Shown in pieces: positions 16,316-26,573 of a stretch of 51,711 bases of DNA (positions are counted from its first letter, which is position 1; the number at the start of each line of letters is the position of its first letter). The translations under genes were made by a program, and so were the position numbers. Under the pieces are notes generated by a model. It did no database searches, had not been told where the DNA came from, and saw only the letters and a list, made by a program, of their open reading frames with translations. Location: the NCBI GenBank assembly GCA_910577835.1, contig CAJTOU010000022.1, positions 3,761 to 55,471 of the forward strand, given 5' to 3'. Source of the DNA: an uncultured Lachnospiraceae bacterium. GTDB taxonomy: Bacteria; Bacillota_A; Clostridia; Lachnospirales; Lachnospiraceae.

Positions 16316-18043
16316 ATGTGGAAATATATCAAAAAATATTTAATTTTTGCCATTTTTGCTGCTTTGTTTATGATTGGTGAGGTCATGATGGATTTGATAC
16401 AGCCGGGAATTATGAGCAGAATTGTAGATGACGGTGTACTTGGAGTGAATACCGGTGGCGCAGGCAATTTAACTTTAATATGGAATTTGGGGTTTCAGAT
16501 GATTGTGCTTGTACTGTTCGGGGGCTTCTGCGGCTCCATGAACAATGTATTTGTACATATGTCTGGACAAAATATCGGCAATGAGATACGCAAGGACTGT
16601 TTCCGTAATATTATGACATTTTCTTTTCCACAGCTTGACAGCTTTGGGACTGGTTCAATTGTAACAAGAGTGACCAATGATATTACGCAGGTGCAGAATT
16701 TTGTATCTCAGTTTGTGCGGGGGATGATTCGAACAATTCTTTTAACCTTTGGAAGCATGTATTTTATGTTTCGCTTGAATTTTACCTTCGGGCTGATTGT
16801 GCTGTGTGCCTTTCCATTTGTTGTGGGGTGTTTGGTATTCTGCCTGTCAAAAGTCAATCCATTGTTTTCAAAATTGCAGGCGCAGCTTGATGCCATCAAT
16901 GAAATTATGCAGGAGGATATTTCCGGTATACGCATTATTAAGGCCTGCGTTCGGGAAATTTATGAAAAACTGCGTTTCGGCAAGGCAAATGATGAGCTGA
17001 TAAAAACACAGCTAAGGATACTGGTCATTTTTGCTTTTATGAATCTGGTTATCAATGCATTAATGTATCTTGTGGTAGCTGTGATACTGTTTGCCGGTTC
17101 TTATAAGGTAGACAGCGGCATGGTAACACCCGGTTCTGTAATGGCGGCAGTTACTTATACGACGCAGCTTTTAAACGGAATTCTAATGCTTGTTATGTTG
17201 TTTCAGAATATTTCAAGAGGGTATGCTTCATGGAAGCGGGTAAAAGAGGTGCTGAACAGTACATCAACATTAAAAGACGGAACTTTTGACAAAAATACAA
17301 AATCCAGGGGAATAATTGAATTTAGAGATGTTTGCTTTTCTTATCCAGATTCTTCAAAGACTGTCCTTGAGCATATTAATCTGACAGTGCAACAGGGTGA
17401 AACTGTCGCAGTTATGGGCGCTACCGGATGTGGAAAAAGCTCACTTGTAAATCTGATTCCACGTTTTTATGATGTAACTTCCGGCATGATTTTGGTTGAC
17501 GGTGTAGATGTGAAGGAATACAAACAGAAGGCTCTGCGTGAAAAGATTGCCATTACTCTGCAAAAAAGCGAGCTGTTCAGTACAAAAATTCGGGAAAATA
17601 TTTTGTGGGGAAAGATAGATGCAGATGATAAAGCTATAAAGTACGCTGCGAATATTGCGCAGGCAGACGATTTTATATCTTCCACAGCCGAAGGATATCA
17701 CACGCTTGTCGCAGAACGGGGAATGAGTCTGTCGGGAGGTCAGAAGCAGCGTATTTCAATCGCAAGAGCAGTTTTAAAACCCGCTGAAATACTGATTTTT
17801 GACGATTCTACCAGTGCGTTAGATTTGAAAACAGAGGCAGATTTATATGAGGCATTGCAGAAATCTCATCCGGACAGTACAAAAATAATTGTAGCACAGC
17901 GTATCGCATCAGTGCGTCGGGCTGACAGAATCGTTGTTCTGGATAATGGCCGGATTGCCGCTGTTGGTACTCATAAGGAGCTTCAGAAAAATTGCCCGAT
18001 TTATCAGGATATTTGTCATTCTCAGATTGGAGAGGAGGAATAA
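16316..18043 (+). CDS. Heterodimeric ABC exporter subunit, degenerate site
   Basis: A 575-residue half-transporter with six membrane helices (about 1-300) fused to an ATPase domain. It has Walker A (GATGCGKSS), signature LSGGQKQR and Walker B LIFDDSTSALD. The catalytic Glu after Walker B is Asp, and the switch His is Gln (VAQRIASVR). These are marks of the non-catalytic site in heterodimeric exporters such as LmrCD or TM287/288. It begins 8 bases after the MarR stop and pairs with the next gene. The exported compound is unknown. The MarR neighbour suggests a drug, and the His-rich tail of that regulator suggests possibly a metal complex. Confidence 0.93.
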   Translation: MWKYIKKYLIFAIFAALFMIGEVMMDLIQPGIMSRIVDDGVLGVNTGGAGNLTLIWNLGFQMIVLVLFGGFCGSMNNVFVHMSGQNIGNEIRKDCFRNIMTFSFPQLDSFGTGSIVTRVTNDITQVQNFVSQFVRGMIRTILLTFGSMYFMFRLNFTFGLIVLCAFPFVVGCLVFCLSKVNPLFSKLQAQLDAINEIMQEDISGIRIIKACVREIYEKLRFGKANDELIKTQLRILVIFAFMNLVINALMYLVVAVILFAGSYKVDSGMVTPGSVMAAVTYTTQLLNGILMLVMLFQNISRGYASWKRVKEVLNSTSTLKDGTFDKNTKSRGIIEFRDVCFSYPDSSKTVLEHINLTVQQGETVAVMGATGCGKSSLVNLIPRFYDVTSGMILVDGVDVKEYKQKALREKIAITLQKSELFSTKIRENILWGKIDADDKAIKYAANIAQADDFISSTAEGYHTLVAERGMSLSGGQKQRISIARAVLKPAEILIFDDSTSALDLKTEADLYEALQKSHPDSTKIIVAQRIASVRRADRIVVLDNGRIAAVGTHKELQKNCPIYQDICHSQIGEEE

Positions 18044-18046
18044 AAT

Positions 18047-19867
18047 ATGGCTGAAGAAAAAGAACAAAAACAGGCAGAACGCAATATTCCGGGTATGATG
18101 AACCGGGGGCAGCGGTTTGCCGAAGTGCAGCATGCCGAAAATATTAAAGGTACGCTGAAGCGCATTAGTGTCTATTTTATAAAGGAAAAAGCCATGGTAC
18201 TTGGAATGCTGGCGATTGTTATCTTTGGAACATTATGCGGCGTGCTTGCGCCCAGCCTGCAAAGCGGCGTGATTGATATTATTGCAAAAAGCAGGGCTGG
18301 AAATCTCATTATGATGATTGTTTTTATGTCGGCCGTCTATCTGCTTTACAGCGTCGGTCAGCTGTTGCAGGGACTGGTCAGCGCAAGGCTTAGCCAGCGT
18401 ATTGTTCAACAGATGAGAGAGGAGTTTTTTGGGAAACTGATGGATTTGCCTGTCCGATATCTGGATACACATTCCCATGGTGATGTGATGAGCCGTATGA
18501 CCAATGATATCGAGAATATTTCAACAACGGTGTCACAGTCTCTTCCATCGCTGTTTTCGGGAGTTCTGACGATTATTGGCACGGTGTCTATTATGCTGTG
18601 GTATTGCTGGCAGCTGGCGCTTCTCAGCTTTGCGACTGTTTTTCTGACTGTATTTGTGACAAAGGTTCTCTCAAAAAGAGTAAGAAAGTTTTCGCGCAGA
18701 CGTCAGATGCTGCTTGGCCAGTTAAATGGTACTGTGGAGGAGATGGTGTCGGGATATCATACAGTGGTAGCCTATAATCATCAGGATATTACAGCAGATG
18801 AATTTTGCAAAACCTCGGATTTACTTACAAGAGCCGGAATTAAAACGGATATTTTCAGCGGTGTCATGGGTCCGATTATGAACTGTATTGGAAATATCGG
18901 CTTTGTGATTATTGCCGCTTTTGGTGGATATTTCTCTTTAAAAGGTCTGATTTCAGTAGGTGTAATTTCTGCATTTATTGTCTATGCCAAGCAGTTCAGT
19001 CGTCCGATTAACGAGATTGCGCAGGTTTATGGTCAGCTTCAGACAGCGGTTGCCGGCGCAGAGCGTGTATTTATGGTACTTGATGAGGAAATTGAGGATA
19101 AAAAGGGCGAGGTTCTGGAGAAGACGGATAACGCGGCGGTTACATTTAAAAATGTACAGTTTTCTTATGAACCGGGGCATACAGTTTTGCATGATTTCAC
19201 ACTGACAGTTCCCTCTGGAAAAAAGGTGGCGCTTGTTGGCGCGACAGGAAGCGGAAAAACTACGGTTGTCAATCTGCTTATGCGGTTTTATGATATTGAC
19301 AGCGGAGAGATTTTCGTGAATCATCAAAATCTTAAAGATATTTCGAGAGATGATATGCGAAAAAATACCGCTATTGTATTACAGGATACGGTTTTATTTT
19401 CAGATACAATAAAAAATAATCTGAAATATGGCAGAGAAGAAGCAGGAATTGATGAAATTAAAGCGGCCGCAGATATGAGCCGATGTAAAGAAATGATTGA
19501 AATGCTGCCGCAGGGTTATGAAACTGTGCTGACAGGTTCTGGGGAAAATATCAGTCAGGGGCAGCGGCAGCTTCTTGCGATTGCACGTGCTTTTGTTGCA
19601 AATCCCAAAATACTTATTTTAGATGAAGCAACTTCAAATGTAGATACCCGCACAGAAAAAGCAATTCAGGATGCTATGCATCTGGTTATGCAGAATCGTA
19701 CCAGTATTGTGATTGCACATCGTCTGTCAACCATTCGGGATGCAGACATCATTGTTGTTATGGACCATGGAAAAATTGTAGAAAGCGGAGCCCATGATAC
19801 GCTGCTTTCACAAAAAGGAAAGTATTATGAACTGTATATGACACAATATGCAGGAATGGCTATATGA
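18047..19867 (+). CDS. Heterodimeric ABC exporter subunit, catalytic partner
   Basis: A 606-residue half-transporter: a hydrophilic N-terminal 40 residues, six membrane helices, then the ATPase. It has Walker A (GATGSGKTT), signature ISQGQRQL, Walker B with intact Glu (ILILDEATSNVD) and switch His (IAHRLSTIRD). The signature reads ISQGQ rather than LSGGQ. With the previous protein it forms one canonical ATP site and one degenerate site. Its start is 3 bases after the previous stop, behind AGGAGG. A strong terminator closes the operon. Confidence 0.93.
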   Translation: MAEEKEQKQAERNIPGMMNRGQRFAEVQHAENIKGTLKRISVYFIKEKAMVLGMLAIVIFGTLCGVLAPSLQSGVIDIIAKSRAGNLIMMIVFMSAVYLLYSVGQLLQGLVSARLSQRIVQQMREEFFGKLMDLPVRYLDTHSHGDVMSRMTNDIENISTTVSQSLPSLFSGVLTIIGTVSIMLWYCWQLALLSFATVFLTVFVTKVLSKRVRKFSRRRQMLLGQLNGTVEEMVSGYHTVVAYNHQDITADEFCKTSDLLTRAGIKTDIFSGVMGPIMNCIGNIGFVIIAAFGGYFSLKGLISVGVISAFIVYAKQFSRPINEIAQVYGQLQTAVAGAERVFMVLDEEIEDKKGEVLEKTDNAAVTFKNVQFSYEPGHTVLHDFTLTVPSGKKVALVGATGSGKTTVVNLLMRFYDIDSGEIFVNHQNLKDISRDDMRKNTAIVLQDTVLFSDTIKNNLKYGREEAGIDEIKAAADMSRCKEMIEMLPQGYETVLTGSGENISQGQRQLLAIARAFVANPKILILDEATSNVDTRTEKAIQDAMHLVMQNRTSIVIAHRLSTIRDADIIVVMDHGKIVESGAHDTLLSQKGKYYELYMTQYAGMAI

Positions 19868-19925
19868 CAAATACACATGTTGATTCTGAAAAACAGTGTA
19901 TTTTTATGGGTAAAATATAAGGTAT

Positions 19926-19981
19926 AAATATTACAATTTTGGCAAAAATATATAAAACTGCCAAAACTGTAATATTTTTTG
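19926..19981 (+). terminator. Rho-independent terminator of the MarR-ABC operon
   Basis: Long arms AAATATTACA-A-TTTTGGCA and TGCCAAAA-C-TGTAATATTT have one mismatch, and the second arm runs into TTTTTT. Confidence 0.85.
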
Positions 19982-20098
19982 TTTTACAGAAAATTGCTTC
20001 ATCTCTTTTGTCATGTAGCTTTTATAAAAGATATTGTTCAACAAAGTATTAGGAAGGTTTTACAAAATTTTTTTATTCATATGAAAATTTTTCCGATA

Positions 20099-20956
20099 TT
20101 AATTTTTTATTTTTATTGCATTTTCATTTCTCCACTGTCTTGGTGAAATTCTGTATACATTTTTAAATGCTCTTGAGAAATGAAGCTGATTCGGATATCC
20201 CACCGCCTGTCCGATATCATTGATTGACAGCTTTGTAAGCTTTAAAAGCTCTGCGGCTTTGGTCATACGGTAGGAAATTAAAAATTCCTGCGGAGATTTT
20301 CCCATATTTTCATGAAAAATTTTCCCGAAGTAACTTCGGTTTAAACCACAGGAAGCAGCGATATTTTCCACAGAAATATCATTCTGAAAATTTTGTTCAA
20401 TAAATGAAATTGCTTCCTTAATATAAAAATCTCTCAGCCTGTTTCCGCTGTAAAGAGGTGTGGAGGTAGAAGAACGGACCAGACTGTCAATAAATAAATA
20501 CAAATGCCCAATCAGATGAAACGGGGATTCTTCTTTATGGTTTACAATATATAACATTTCTGATTTCATCTCCGCAGCAATATCCTTGTAACGCGCTCTG
20601 TAAACCGGATGGTCAGGACTGAGGCCTGCCAGTGTAATCATTTCCTTCGCACGGAGTCCGTCAAATTCAAGCCAGACATATTCCCATGGTATTTTATGGT
20701 CTGAAATATAGGTGCATATCTGATGAGGAAAAATAAGAAATCCCTGTCCGCTTTTTATCTGATAAGTAACATCTTCCTTTTTATTATTTGCAGCAGTCAA
20801 AGTTCCTGTACCGGAAATCACATAATGAAATAAATAGTGGTTTCGGGCAGCAGGCCCAAAAGAATGTGAAGGGTCGCACTGTTCCCAGCCAAACTGATAT
20901 AAGCCCATATCAATAAAATTTTCACTTGGAAATACAGAAAAGATTACTTCACTCAT
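20099..20956 (-). CDS. AraC-family regulator of the alpha-galactoside operon
   Basis: A 285-residue regulator. The N-terminal half is a cupin-like sugar-sensing domain (HYVISGTGTL, then SGQGFLIFPHQICTYI). The C-terminal 100 residues hold two HTH motifs: DISVENIAASCGLNRSYFGK and LSINDIGQAVGYPNQLHFSR, ending in YRISPRQWR. The ATG at 20956 follows GGAGG by 8 bases; a longer frame from 21019 lacks this. It is divergent from the sugar-binding-protein gene, with 175 bases between starts, and most likely activates that operon when its sugar is present. Confidence 0.92.
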   Translation of the reverse strand: MSEVIFSVFPSENFIDMGLYQFGWEQCDPSHSFGPAARNHYLFHYVISGTGTLTAANNKKEDVTYQIKSGQGFLIFPHQICTYISDHKIPWEYVWLEFDGLRAKEMITLAGLSPDHPVYRARYKDIAAEMKSEMLYIVNHKEESPFHLIGHLYLFIDSLVRSSTSTPLYSGNRLRDFYIKEAISFIEQNFQNDISVENIAASCGLNRSYFGKIFHENMGKSPQEFLISYRMTKAAELLKLTKLSINDIGQAVGYPNQLHFSRAFKNVYRISPRQWRNENAIKIKN

Positions 20957-21093
20957 AGAAAGCACCTCCGATAACAATCTGTTTTTTTCATTATATACCA
21001 AAATGCTTGCTGACTTCAAGTAAATAATAAAAAAGCAGCATAATGATATAAAATATAAAGAATAGTGCTATTTTAGACAGCATAAAGGCATGT

Positions 21094-21099
21094 TATAAT
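21094..21099 (+). promoter_or_regulatory. -10 box of the sugar operon
   Basis: TATAAT is 32 bases before the binding-protein start. No good -35 hexamer stands 17 bases upstream (TTTTAG), which fits a promoter that needs an activator such as the divergent AraC protein. Confidence 0.5.
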
Positions 21100-21131
21100 A
21101 AATTTATTAAAAAATAGAAGGAGGAAATACC

Positions 21132-22415
21132 ATGAAGCAAAGACATCAAAGATACTTTTTGCTGACTGCGTGCTGCATGATATCAGCGCTGGCTGTGGGA
21201 GGTTGTAAAAAATCTTCCAATGACGGGGTAACAGAGATTGAAATCGTACAGTACAAACCGGAAGCGGCAGGATATTTTAAGGCTCTGGAGGAAGAATTCA
21301 ATGCCGCTCATCAGGACATTCATCTTACCATCAGTTCGCCAAATGATGCAATGACAATCTTAAAAACCAGATTTATTCGGGAGGATTATCCGGATATTAT
21401 AGGAATTGGAGGAGATATCAACTATTCTTATTTCGTCGATGCGGAAATTCTGGCAGATGTTTCAGATTATAAAGGAATTTCTGAGATTAAGCAGGCTTAT
21501 ATTGATATTGATGAAGCTCTGGAACTGGTTCCGGTAGACGGCATATATGCTGTACCTTATGCAGCGAATGCTGCCGGTATTCTTTACAATAAGGATTTGT
21601 TTCAGGAGCATGGATGGGAAATACCTGAAAACTGGGAGGAACTTATGACATTATGCCAAGAGATTCAGTCAGAAGGAATCCTGCCGTTTTATTTCGGATT
21701 TAAAGATATATGGACGTGTCTGGCGCCGTGGAATGCCATAGCGGTTGATTTGGCTCCCGCAGATACCGCAAAACAGGTAAATCGGGGTAATACTACATTT
21801 TCAGCAGAATATCGTGAGCTGTCAGAAAAATATTTGGAACTTTTAAAGTATGGTCCGGATGACCCGTTTGCATATGGATACAATGATGCCTGTACTGCTT
21901 TTGCCAGAGGACAATCAGCAATGTATACAATCGGAAGTTATGCGATTCCGCAGATTCTGTCAGTAAATCCGAATCTGAATCTGGATTCTTTTGTAATGCC
22001 AGCAAACAGTGATAAAGCTGCCAATACATTAAATTCGGGAATTGACCTTCAGTTTTGTGTCACTGCGGACTGCAAAAATAAAGAAGCAGCCTATGAGGTA
22101 CTAGATTTTCTTTATGAAGATAAAAATATCCAGAAATATATCGATGCCCAGAATTCAATTCCATGCAAAGAGGGAGATTTTAAGCTTGCTTCTGTACTTG
22201 ATGGAATGAAGGAATATATTGAAACAGAAAATATGTCCGATTTTCAGGACCACTATTATCCTTCCGAAATGGCAGTCGATGCGCAGCTTCAGACTTTTTT
22301 GATTCAAAAGGATGTCGATGCATTTTTAAAGAAGTTTGATAAGGACTGGAAACGTTATAACAGGGATATTATCCGTATGGTACAGGAGTATGAAGCTAAA
22401 AATACAGAAAAATAA
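21132..22415 (+). CDS. Sugar ABC transporter substrate-binding lipoprotein
   Basis: A 427-residue family 1 extracellular solute-binding protein. The signal peptide ends at the lipobox VGGC with acylated C25. The mature protein has the usual landmarks: EEEFNAAHQDIHLTI near the start, VPYAANAAGILYNKDLF in the hinge region and ENWEELMTLCQEI after it. The first gene of the operon, it starts behind GGAGG and is followed 14 bases later by the first permease. Likely ligands are raffinose, stachyose or melibiose, judged from the downstream alpha-galactosidase. Confidence 0.93.
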   Translation: MKQRHQRYFLLTACCMISALAVGGCKKSSNDGVTEIEIVQYKPEAAGYFKALEEEFNAAHQDIHLTISSPNDAMTILKTRFIREDYPDIIGIGGDINYSYFVDAEILADVSDYKGISEIKQAYIDIDEALELVPVDGIYAVPYAANAAGILYNKDLFQEHGWEIPENWEELMTLCQEIQSEGILPFYFGFKDIWTCLAPWNAIAVDLAPADTAKQVNRGNTTFSAEYRELSEKYLELLKYGPDDPFAYGYNDACTAFARGQSAMYTIGSYAIPQILSVNPNLNLDSFVMPANSDKAANTLNSGIDLQFCVTADCKNKEAAYEVLDFLYEDKNIQKYIDAQNSIPCKEGDFKLASVLDGMKEYIETENMSDFQDHYYPSEMAVDAQLQTFLIQKDVDAFLKKFDKDWKRYNRDIIRMVQEYEAKNTEK

Positions 22416-22429
22416 AAGGAGAGATTAAT

Positions 22430-23296
22430 ATGAAGAATGAGAGAAAAAGAACATTTTTATTGATTACCATTCCAATTCTGGCATTGTTTGTCTGCTTTAA
22501 TACAATACCGCTAATTCGCGGCGTGATTTACAGCTTTACAAATTTTAAAGGATTTGGTAATTATGACTGGGTTGGACTGCGCAATTATCTGGATTTATTT
22601 ACAGATATAAGAGTTGGAAAATCTTACTGGTTTACATTTAAGCTGGCAGTTGTGACAACAATTGTGGTAAATGTCATAAGTCTTTTGCTGGCATTGGCTT
22701 TAAACAGCAAAATAAGGGCAAAAAGCTTTTTCCGCGGAGCTTATTTTCTGCCGAATATATTAGGAGCACTGGTAGTTGGGTATATCTTTAATTACTTTTT
22801 TACATACATTCTTCCGGCGCTCGGAGAAATGGTTGGAATCGATGCTCTGAAATCAAGTATTTTGTCAAATCCGAACACCGCATGGCTTGGAATTATGATT
22901 GTCTGTGCATGGCAGGCGATTGCTATGAATACGATTATTTATATTTCAGGATTGCAGACTGTTCCAGAGGATGTATATGAGGCTGGCAATATTGACGGCG
23001 CAACTGGCTGGAAAAAATTTCGTCACCTTACTTTTCCTCTGATTATTCCGTTTTTCTCTATTAATATGGTACTCTGCATGAAAAACTTTCTGATGGCATT
23101 TGACCAGATTATGGCGCTGACCAAAGGCGGTCCCGCTCAGAGTACAGAATCTATTTCCTATCTGATTTATAACAATGGTATGTCAGGCGGACAGTTTGGA
23201 TTCCAGAGTGCAAATGCAGTTGTGTTCTTTATTGTGATTGTCATTATTTCTGTGACACAGATGAAAATAACAAGTTCAAAGGAGGAGCAGCTATGA
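22430..23296 (+). CDS. Sugar ABC transporter permease (MalF/UgpA type)
   Basis: A 288-residue membrane protein with six hydrophobic segments. The EAA loop that docks on the ATPase is visible at about residues 182-205 (EAGNIDGATGWKKFRHLTFPL). It overlaps the second permease by 4 bases (ATGA). No ATPase gene lies in this operon. As is usual in Firmicutes, a shared MsmK-type ATPase elsewhere in the genome would drive it. Confidence 0.92.
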   Translation: MKNERKRTFLLITIPILALFVCFNTIPLIRGVIYSFTNFKGFGNYDWVGLRNYLDLFTDIRVGKSYWFTFKLAVVTTIVVNVISLLLALALNSKIRAKSFFRGAYFLPNILGALVVGYIFNYFFTYILPALGEMVGIDALKSSILSNPNTAWLGIMIVCAWQAIAMNTIIYISGLQTVPEDVYEAGNIDGATGWKKFRHLTFPLIIPFFSINMVLCMKNFLMAFDQIMALTKGGPAQSTESISYLIYNNGMSGGQFGFQSANAVVFFIVIVIISVTQMKITSSKEEQL

Positions 23297-24132
23297 TAAA
23301 AGTAAAGGAAAAAGCAAACTGGCCGGTTATGATTTTTTTGATTCTTGGATTATCAGCAATCGCATTTCCATTATATATGACGATTACCATTGCATTTAAG
23401 CAGCCTTCCGAGATGACAAACAGCATCAGCGGTATTTTGTCGCTGCCAAAGGCATGGAGTTTTGAGAATTTTAGAGAAGCAATGAAGGTAACGGATTTCT
23501 GGCATTCTTTGAGAAACAGTCTGCTTATCACTGTGATTTCCGTAGTGTTATCTATTCTGATTCATTCTCTGATGGGATATACACTCGGAAGAAACAGGGC
23601 AAAGAATAAATTTTATAATTTTGTTTATCTGTTTATTGTCAGCGGAATGTTTGTACCGTTTGCAATACTGATGATGCCACTTGCAAAGCAGACAGCAGAA
23701 ATCGGGCTGGCGAACTGGTTTGGTGTAGTGATACTATATGTTGTTTTTTATATGCCAATGAATATCCTTTTATATTCCGGCTATCTGGTAAATATTCCAA
23801 TGGCACTGGAGGAAGCGGCAAGAGTTGATGGTGCATCTACATGGACTACCTACTGGAAAATTATTTTTCCGATTATGAAACCCATGCATGCGACTGTTGC
23901 GGTTTTAACAGCATTGTCGGTATGGAATGACGTAATGACTCCGCTTGTAATTATGGCGGGTTCGGACCAGAATACACTGCCTCTGGCACAGCTAAATTTC
24001 CAGTCGCAGTTTGGAACAAACTATAATCTGGCTTTTGCTTCTTATCTGTTATCGCTGATTCCGATTCTTATTTTCTATGTGATTTGTCAAAAGCAGATTT
24101 TAAATGGTGTTGTAAATGGAGCTGTAAAGTAA
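23293..24132 (+). CDS. Sugar ABC transporter permease (MalG/UgpE type)
   Basis: A 279-residue membrane protein with six hydrophobic segments, the first about residues 11-33. The EAA loop at about 175-200 reads EEAARVDGASTWTTYWKIIF. It forms the heterodimeric pore with the previous permease and is coupled to it by the overlapping start. Confidence 0.92.
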   Translation: MIKVKEKANWPVMIFLILGLSAIAFPLYMTITIAFKQPSEMTNSISGILSLPKAWSFENFREAMKVTDFWHSLRNSLLITVISVVLSILIHSLMGYTLGRNRAKNKFYNFVYLFIVSGMFVPFAILMMPLAKQTAEIGLANWFGVVILYVVFYMPMNILLYSGYLVNIPMALEEAARVDGASTWTTYWKIIFPIMKPMHATVAVLTALSVWNDVMTPLVIMAGSDQNTLPLAQLNFQSQFGTNYNLAFASYLLSLIPILIFYVICQKQILNGVVNGAVK

Positions 24133-24217
24133 GAAGAAATAAAAACAGAATATTAATTTAAAACAGGAAAATAAAAACAGGAAAGTTATATAAAAAATTA
24201 TACAGGAGGAAATGATT

Positions 24218-26395
24218 ATGTCAATCACCTATAATCAGGAAAATCATATTTTTACATTAAATACAAAGCATTCAACCTATCAGATGAAAGTAGATAACTT
24301 CGGTATTCTTCTGCATTTGTATTATGGAGTAAAAATATCTGGCAGTGCAGATTATTTACTGACCTGTTATGACAGAGGATTTTCAGGAAATTTATATGAT
24401 ATGGGGAACACCAGAATTTATTCCATGGATGTACAGCCACAAGAATATCCGGTTCTTGGAGTAGGAGATTACAGAAACAGTGCTTTGGTTATTCGCAATG
24501 CAGATGGTTCAGAGTGCTGTGACCTCCGCTATGTGAACCATGAAATAAAAAAAGGAAAATACAGTCTTTCAGGTCTTCCGGCAGTATATGCAAAAGAAGA
24601 GGAAGCAGAAACGCTTAGGATTGTTCTGGAGGATTCCATAAGCAGCGTACAGGTACAGCTTTTCTTTGGAGTGCTGGAAAGCGAAGATATTATTACAAGA
24701 AGTGCCAAGATTCTTAATCTGGGAGCAGATACCATTACAGTGGAGAAGGCGGCATCTGCCTGTCTGGATTATATTTCCGGCGATTACGACCTTATTACTT
24801 TTTACGGAAGACATGCAATGGAGCGCAATTTTCAGCGGGCAGAAATTTTGCATGGAAGTACAGTGATTGGAAGTCGCAGAGGGACTTCCAGCCATCAGTA
24901 CAATCCGGCGGTAATTATTACAGATAAAAATACAACTGAAGATTTTGGAAACTGTTATGGTATGCTGTTTGTGTACAGCGGCAGTTTTATGTGTGAGGCG
25001 GAAAAAGACCAGTTTGGACAGACGAGAGTTTTGATGGGACTTCAAAGTGATTTGTTTCATTATCCGCTTTCAGAAAATGAGGCTCTGACAGTTCCTGAAA
25101 CTGTTTTAAGTTTTTCCAGCAGCGGTTTTGGTGAATTATCCAGACAGTATCATCACTGTATCCGTGAACATATATGCAGAGGAAATTATGCGCATAAGTT
25201 TCGGCCGGTTTTGGTTAACAGTTGGGAAACCGCCTATTTTGATTTTGACGGGGATGCAATCTGCGGGCTGGCAGAGGATGCGGTAGAACTTGGGATAGAC
25301 ATGGTGGTTATGGATGATGGATGGTTTGGAAAGCGCAATGACGATAACAGCGGTCTTGGTGATTGGCAGGTAAATGAACAGAAACTTGGCTGTACCTTGG
25401 GTGAACTGATTCAGAGAGTAAATAAAAACGGGGTAAAATTTGGCATCTGGATTGAACCGGAAATGGTTTCGGAGGACAGTGATTTGTATCGAAAGCATCC
25501 GGACTGGGCAATGCATATTCTGGGAAGAAAGCCGATTCGAGGAAGAAATCAGCTTGTGTTGGATTTTTCCAGACAGGAGGTGCGGGATGCTGTTTTTGAA
25601 AGTATTTGTAATGTATTGAATCAGGGAAATATTGAATATGTAAAATGGGATATGAACCGCAGTCTTTCTGATATATATTCCATGGAATATGCACAGGGCA
25701 GGGTGACATATGAATATATGCTTGGCGTATATGATTTTCTGGAAAAATTAACACAAAAGTATCCAAACATTCTAATCGAAGGATGCAGTGGAGGCGGAGG
25801 TAGATTTGATGCAGGTATGCTTTATTATACGCCGCAGATTTGGTGCAGTGACAATACAGATGCATTAGACAGATTACAGATTCAATATGGAACATCCTTT
25901 TTTTATCCTGCCTGCACCATGGCTTCACATGTGTCGGCAGTGCCGAATCATCAGACAGGACGGACCATAAGCCTTCAGACAAGAGGCGTGGTGGCAATGG
26001 CGGGAATGTTTGGTTATGAGCTTGATACGAGAAAACTGAATGAAGAAGAGAAAGAGGAAGTAAAAGAGCAAATCAGGCAATATAAGAAACATCAGGAGCT
26101 GATTCAAAACGGGAATTATTATCGCCTGTCCAATCCATTCTGTGATACATACGCAGCATGGTCTTTTGTTTCAAAAAACAGAGAGCAGGTTTTATTGAAT
26201 GCAGTTATACTTGAAAATCATGGAAATATGCCTGTCAGCTATGTAAAGTTAAAAGGATTAATCGAGGATGCTGTATATGAGGACATTCAGACGGGAAAGT
26301 GTTATTACGGTTCTGCATTAATGCACGCAGGGATTCCACTTCCGATAGAGCTTGTCGAATATCCGGCATATCAGATTGAATTAAGAAAAAAGTGA
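24218..26395 (+). CDS. Alpha-galactosidase, GH36
   Basis: A 725-residue enzyme that removes alpha-1,6-galactose from raffinose, stachyose or melibiose. The catalytic nucleophile is D478 in KWDMNRS and the acid/base is D545 in WCSDNTDALDR, positions close to those of characterised tetrameric GH36 enzymes. Other landmarks are DDGWFGKRNDDN and GIWIEPEMVSEDSDL. There is no signal peptide, so it acts in the cytoplasm on imported sugar. The start is the ATG at 24218, 8 bases after AGGAGG; the earlier ATG at 24212 is too close to that site. It follows the permeases by 85 bases in the same operon. Confidence 0.95.
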   Translation: MSITYNQENHIFTLNTKHSTYQMKVDNFGILLHLYYGVKISGSADYLLTCYDRGFSGNLYDMGNTRIYSMDVQPQEYPVLGVGDYRNSALVIRNADGSECCDLRYVNHEIKKGKYSLSGLPAVYAKEEEAETLRIVLEDSISSVQVQLFFGVLESEDIITRSAKILNLGADTITVEKAASACLDYISGDYDLITFYGRHAMERNFQRAEILHGSTVIGSRRGTSSHQYNPAVIITDKNTTEDFGNCYGMLFVYSGSFMCEAEKDQFGQTRVLMGLQSDLFHYPLSENEALTVPETVLSFSSSGFGELSRQYHHCIREHICRGNYAHKFRPVLVNSWETAYFDFDGDAICGLAEDAVELGIDMVVMDDGWFGKRNDDNSGLGDWQVNEQKLGCTLGELIQRVNKNGVKFGIWIEPEMVSEDSDLYRKHPDWAMHILGRKPIRGRNQLVLDFSRQEVRDAVFESICNVLNQGNIEYVKWDMNRSLSDIYSMEYAQGRVTYEYMLGVYDFLEKLTQKYPNILIEGCSGGGGRFDAGMLYYTPQIWCSDNTDALDRLQIQYGTSFFYPACTMASHVSAVPNHQTGRTISLQTRGVVAMAGMFGYELDTRKLNEEEKEEVKEQIRQYKKHQELIQNGNYYRLSNPFCDTYAAWSFVSKNREQVLLNAVILENHGNMPVSYVKLKGLIEDAVYEDIQTGKCYYGSALMHAGIPLPIELVEYPAYQIELRKK

Positions 26396-26401
26396 AATGA
26401 T

Positions 26402-26430
26402 TTGACATTTTCTTATAATCCATGTATATT
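26402..26430 (+). promoter_or_regulatory. Internal promoter before the GH13 gene
   Basis: TTGACA (26402-26407), 17 bases and TATATT (26425-26430) lie just after the alpha-galactosidase stop, so the GH13 gene can be expressed separately. A small hairpin (GCTCT-tac-AGAGC) without a T-run follows. Confidence 0.55.
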
Positions 26431-26573
26431 TTTATAGGAAATTGCTTTATATTCCAATAACACAGCTCTTACAGAGCGGCTATTTATAAACAAAGTACAA
26501 GAAGATTTTTACAAGCTTGTGCTAAAGGCATTTTGTTTTAAAGAGAAATTGTGAAAATACAGGAGGTTGAATT

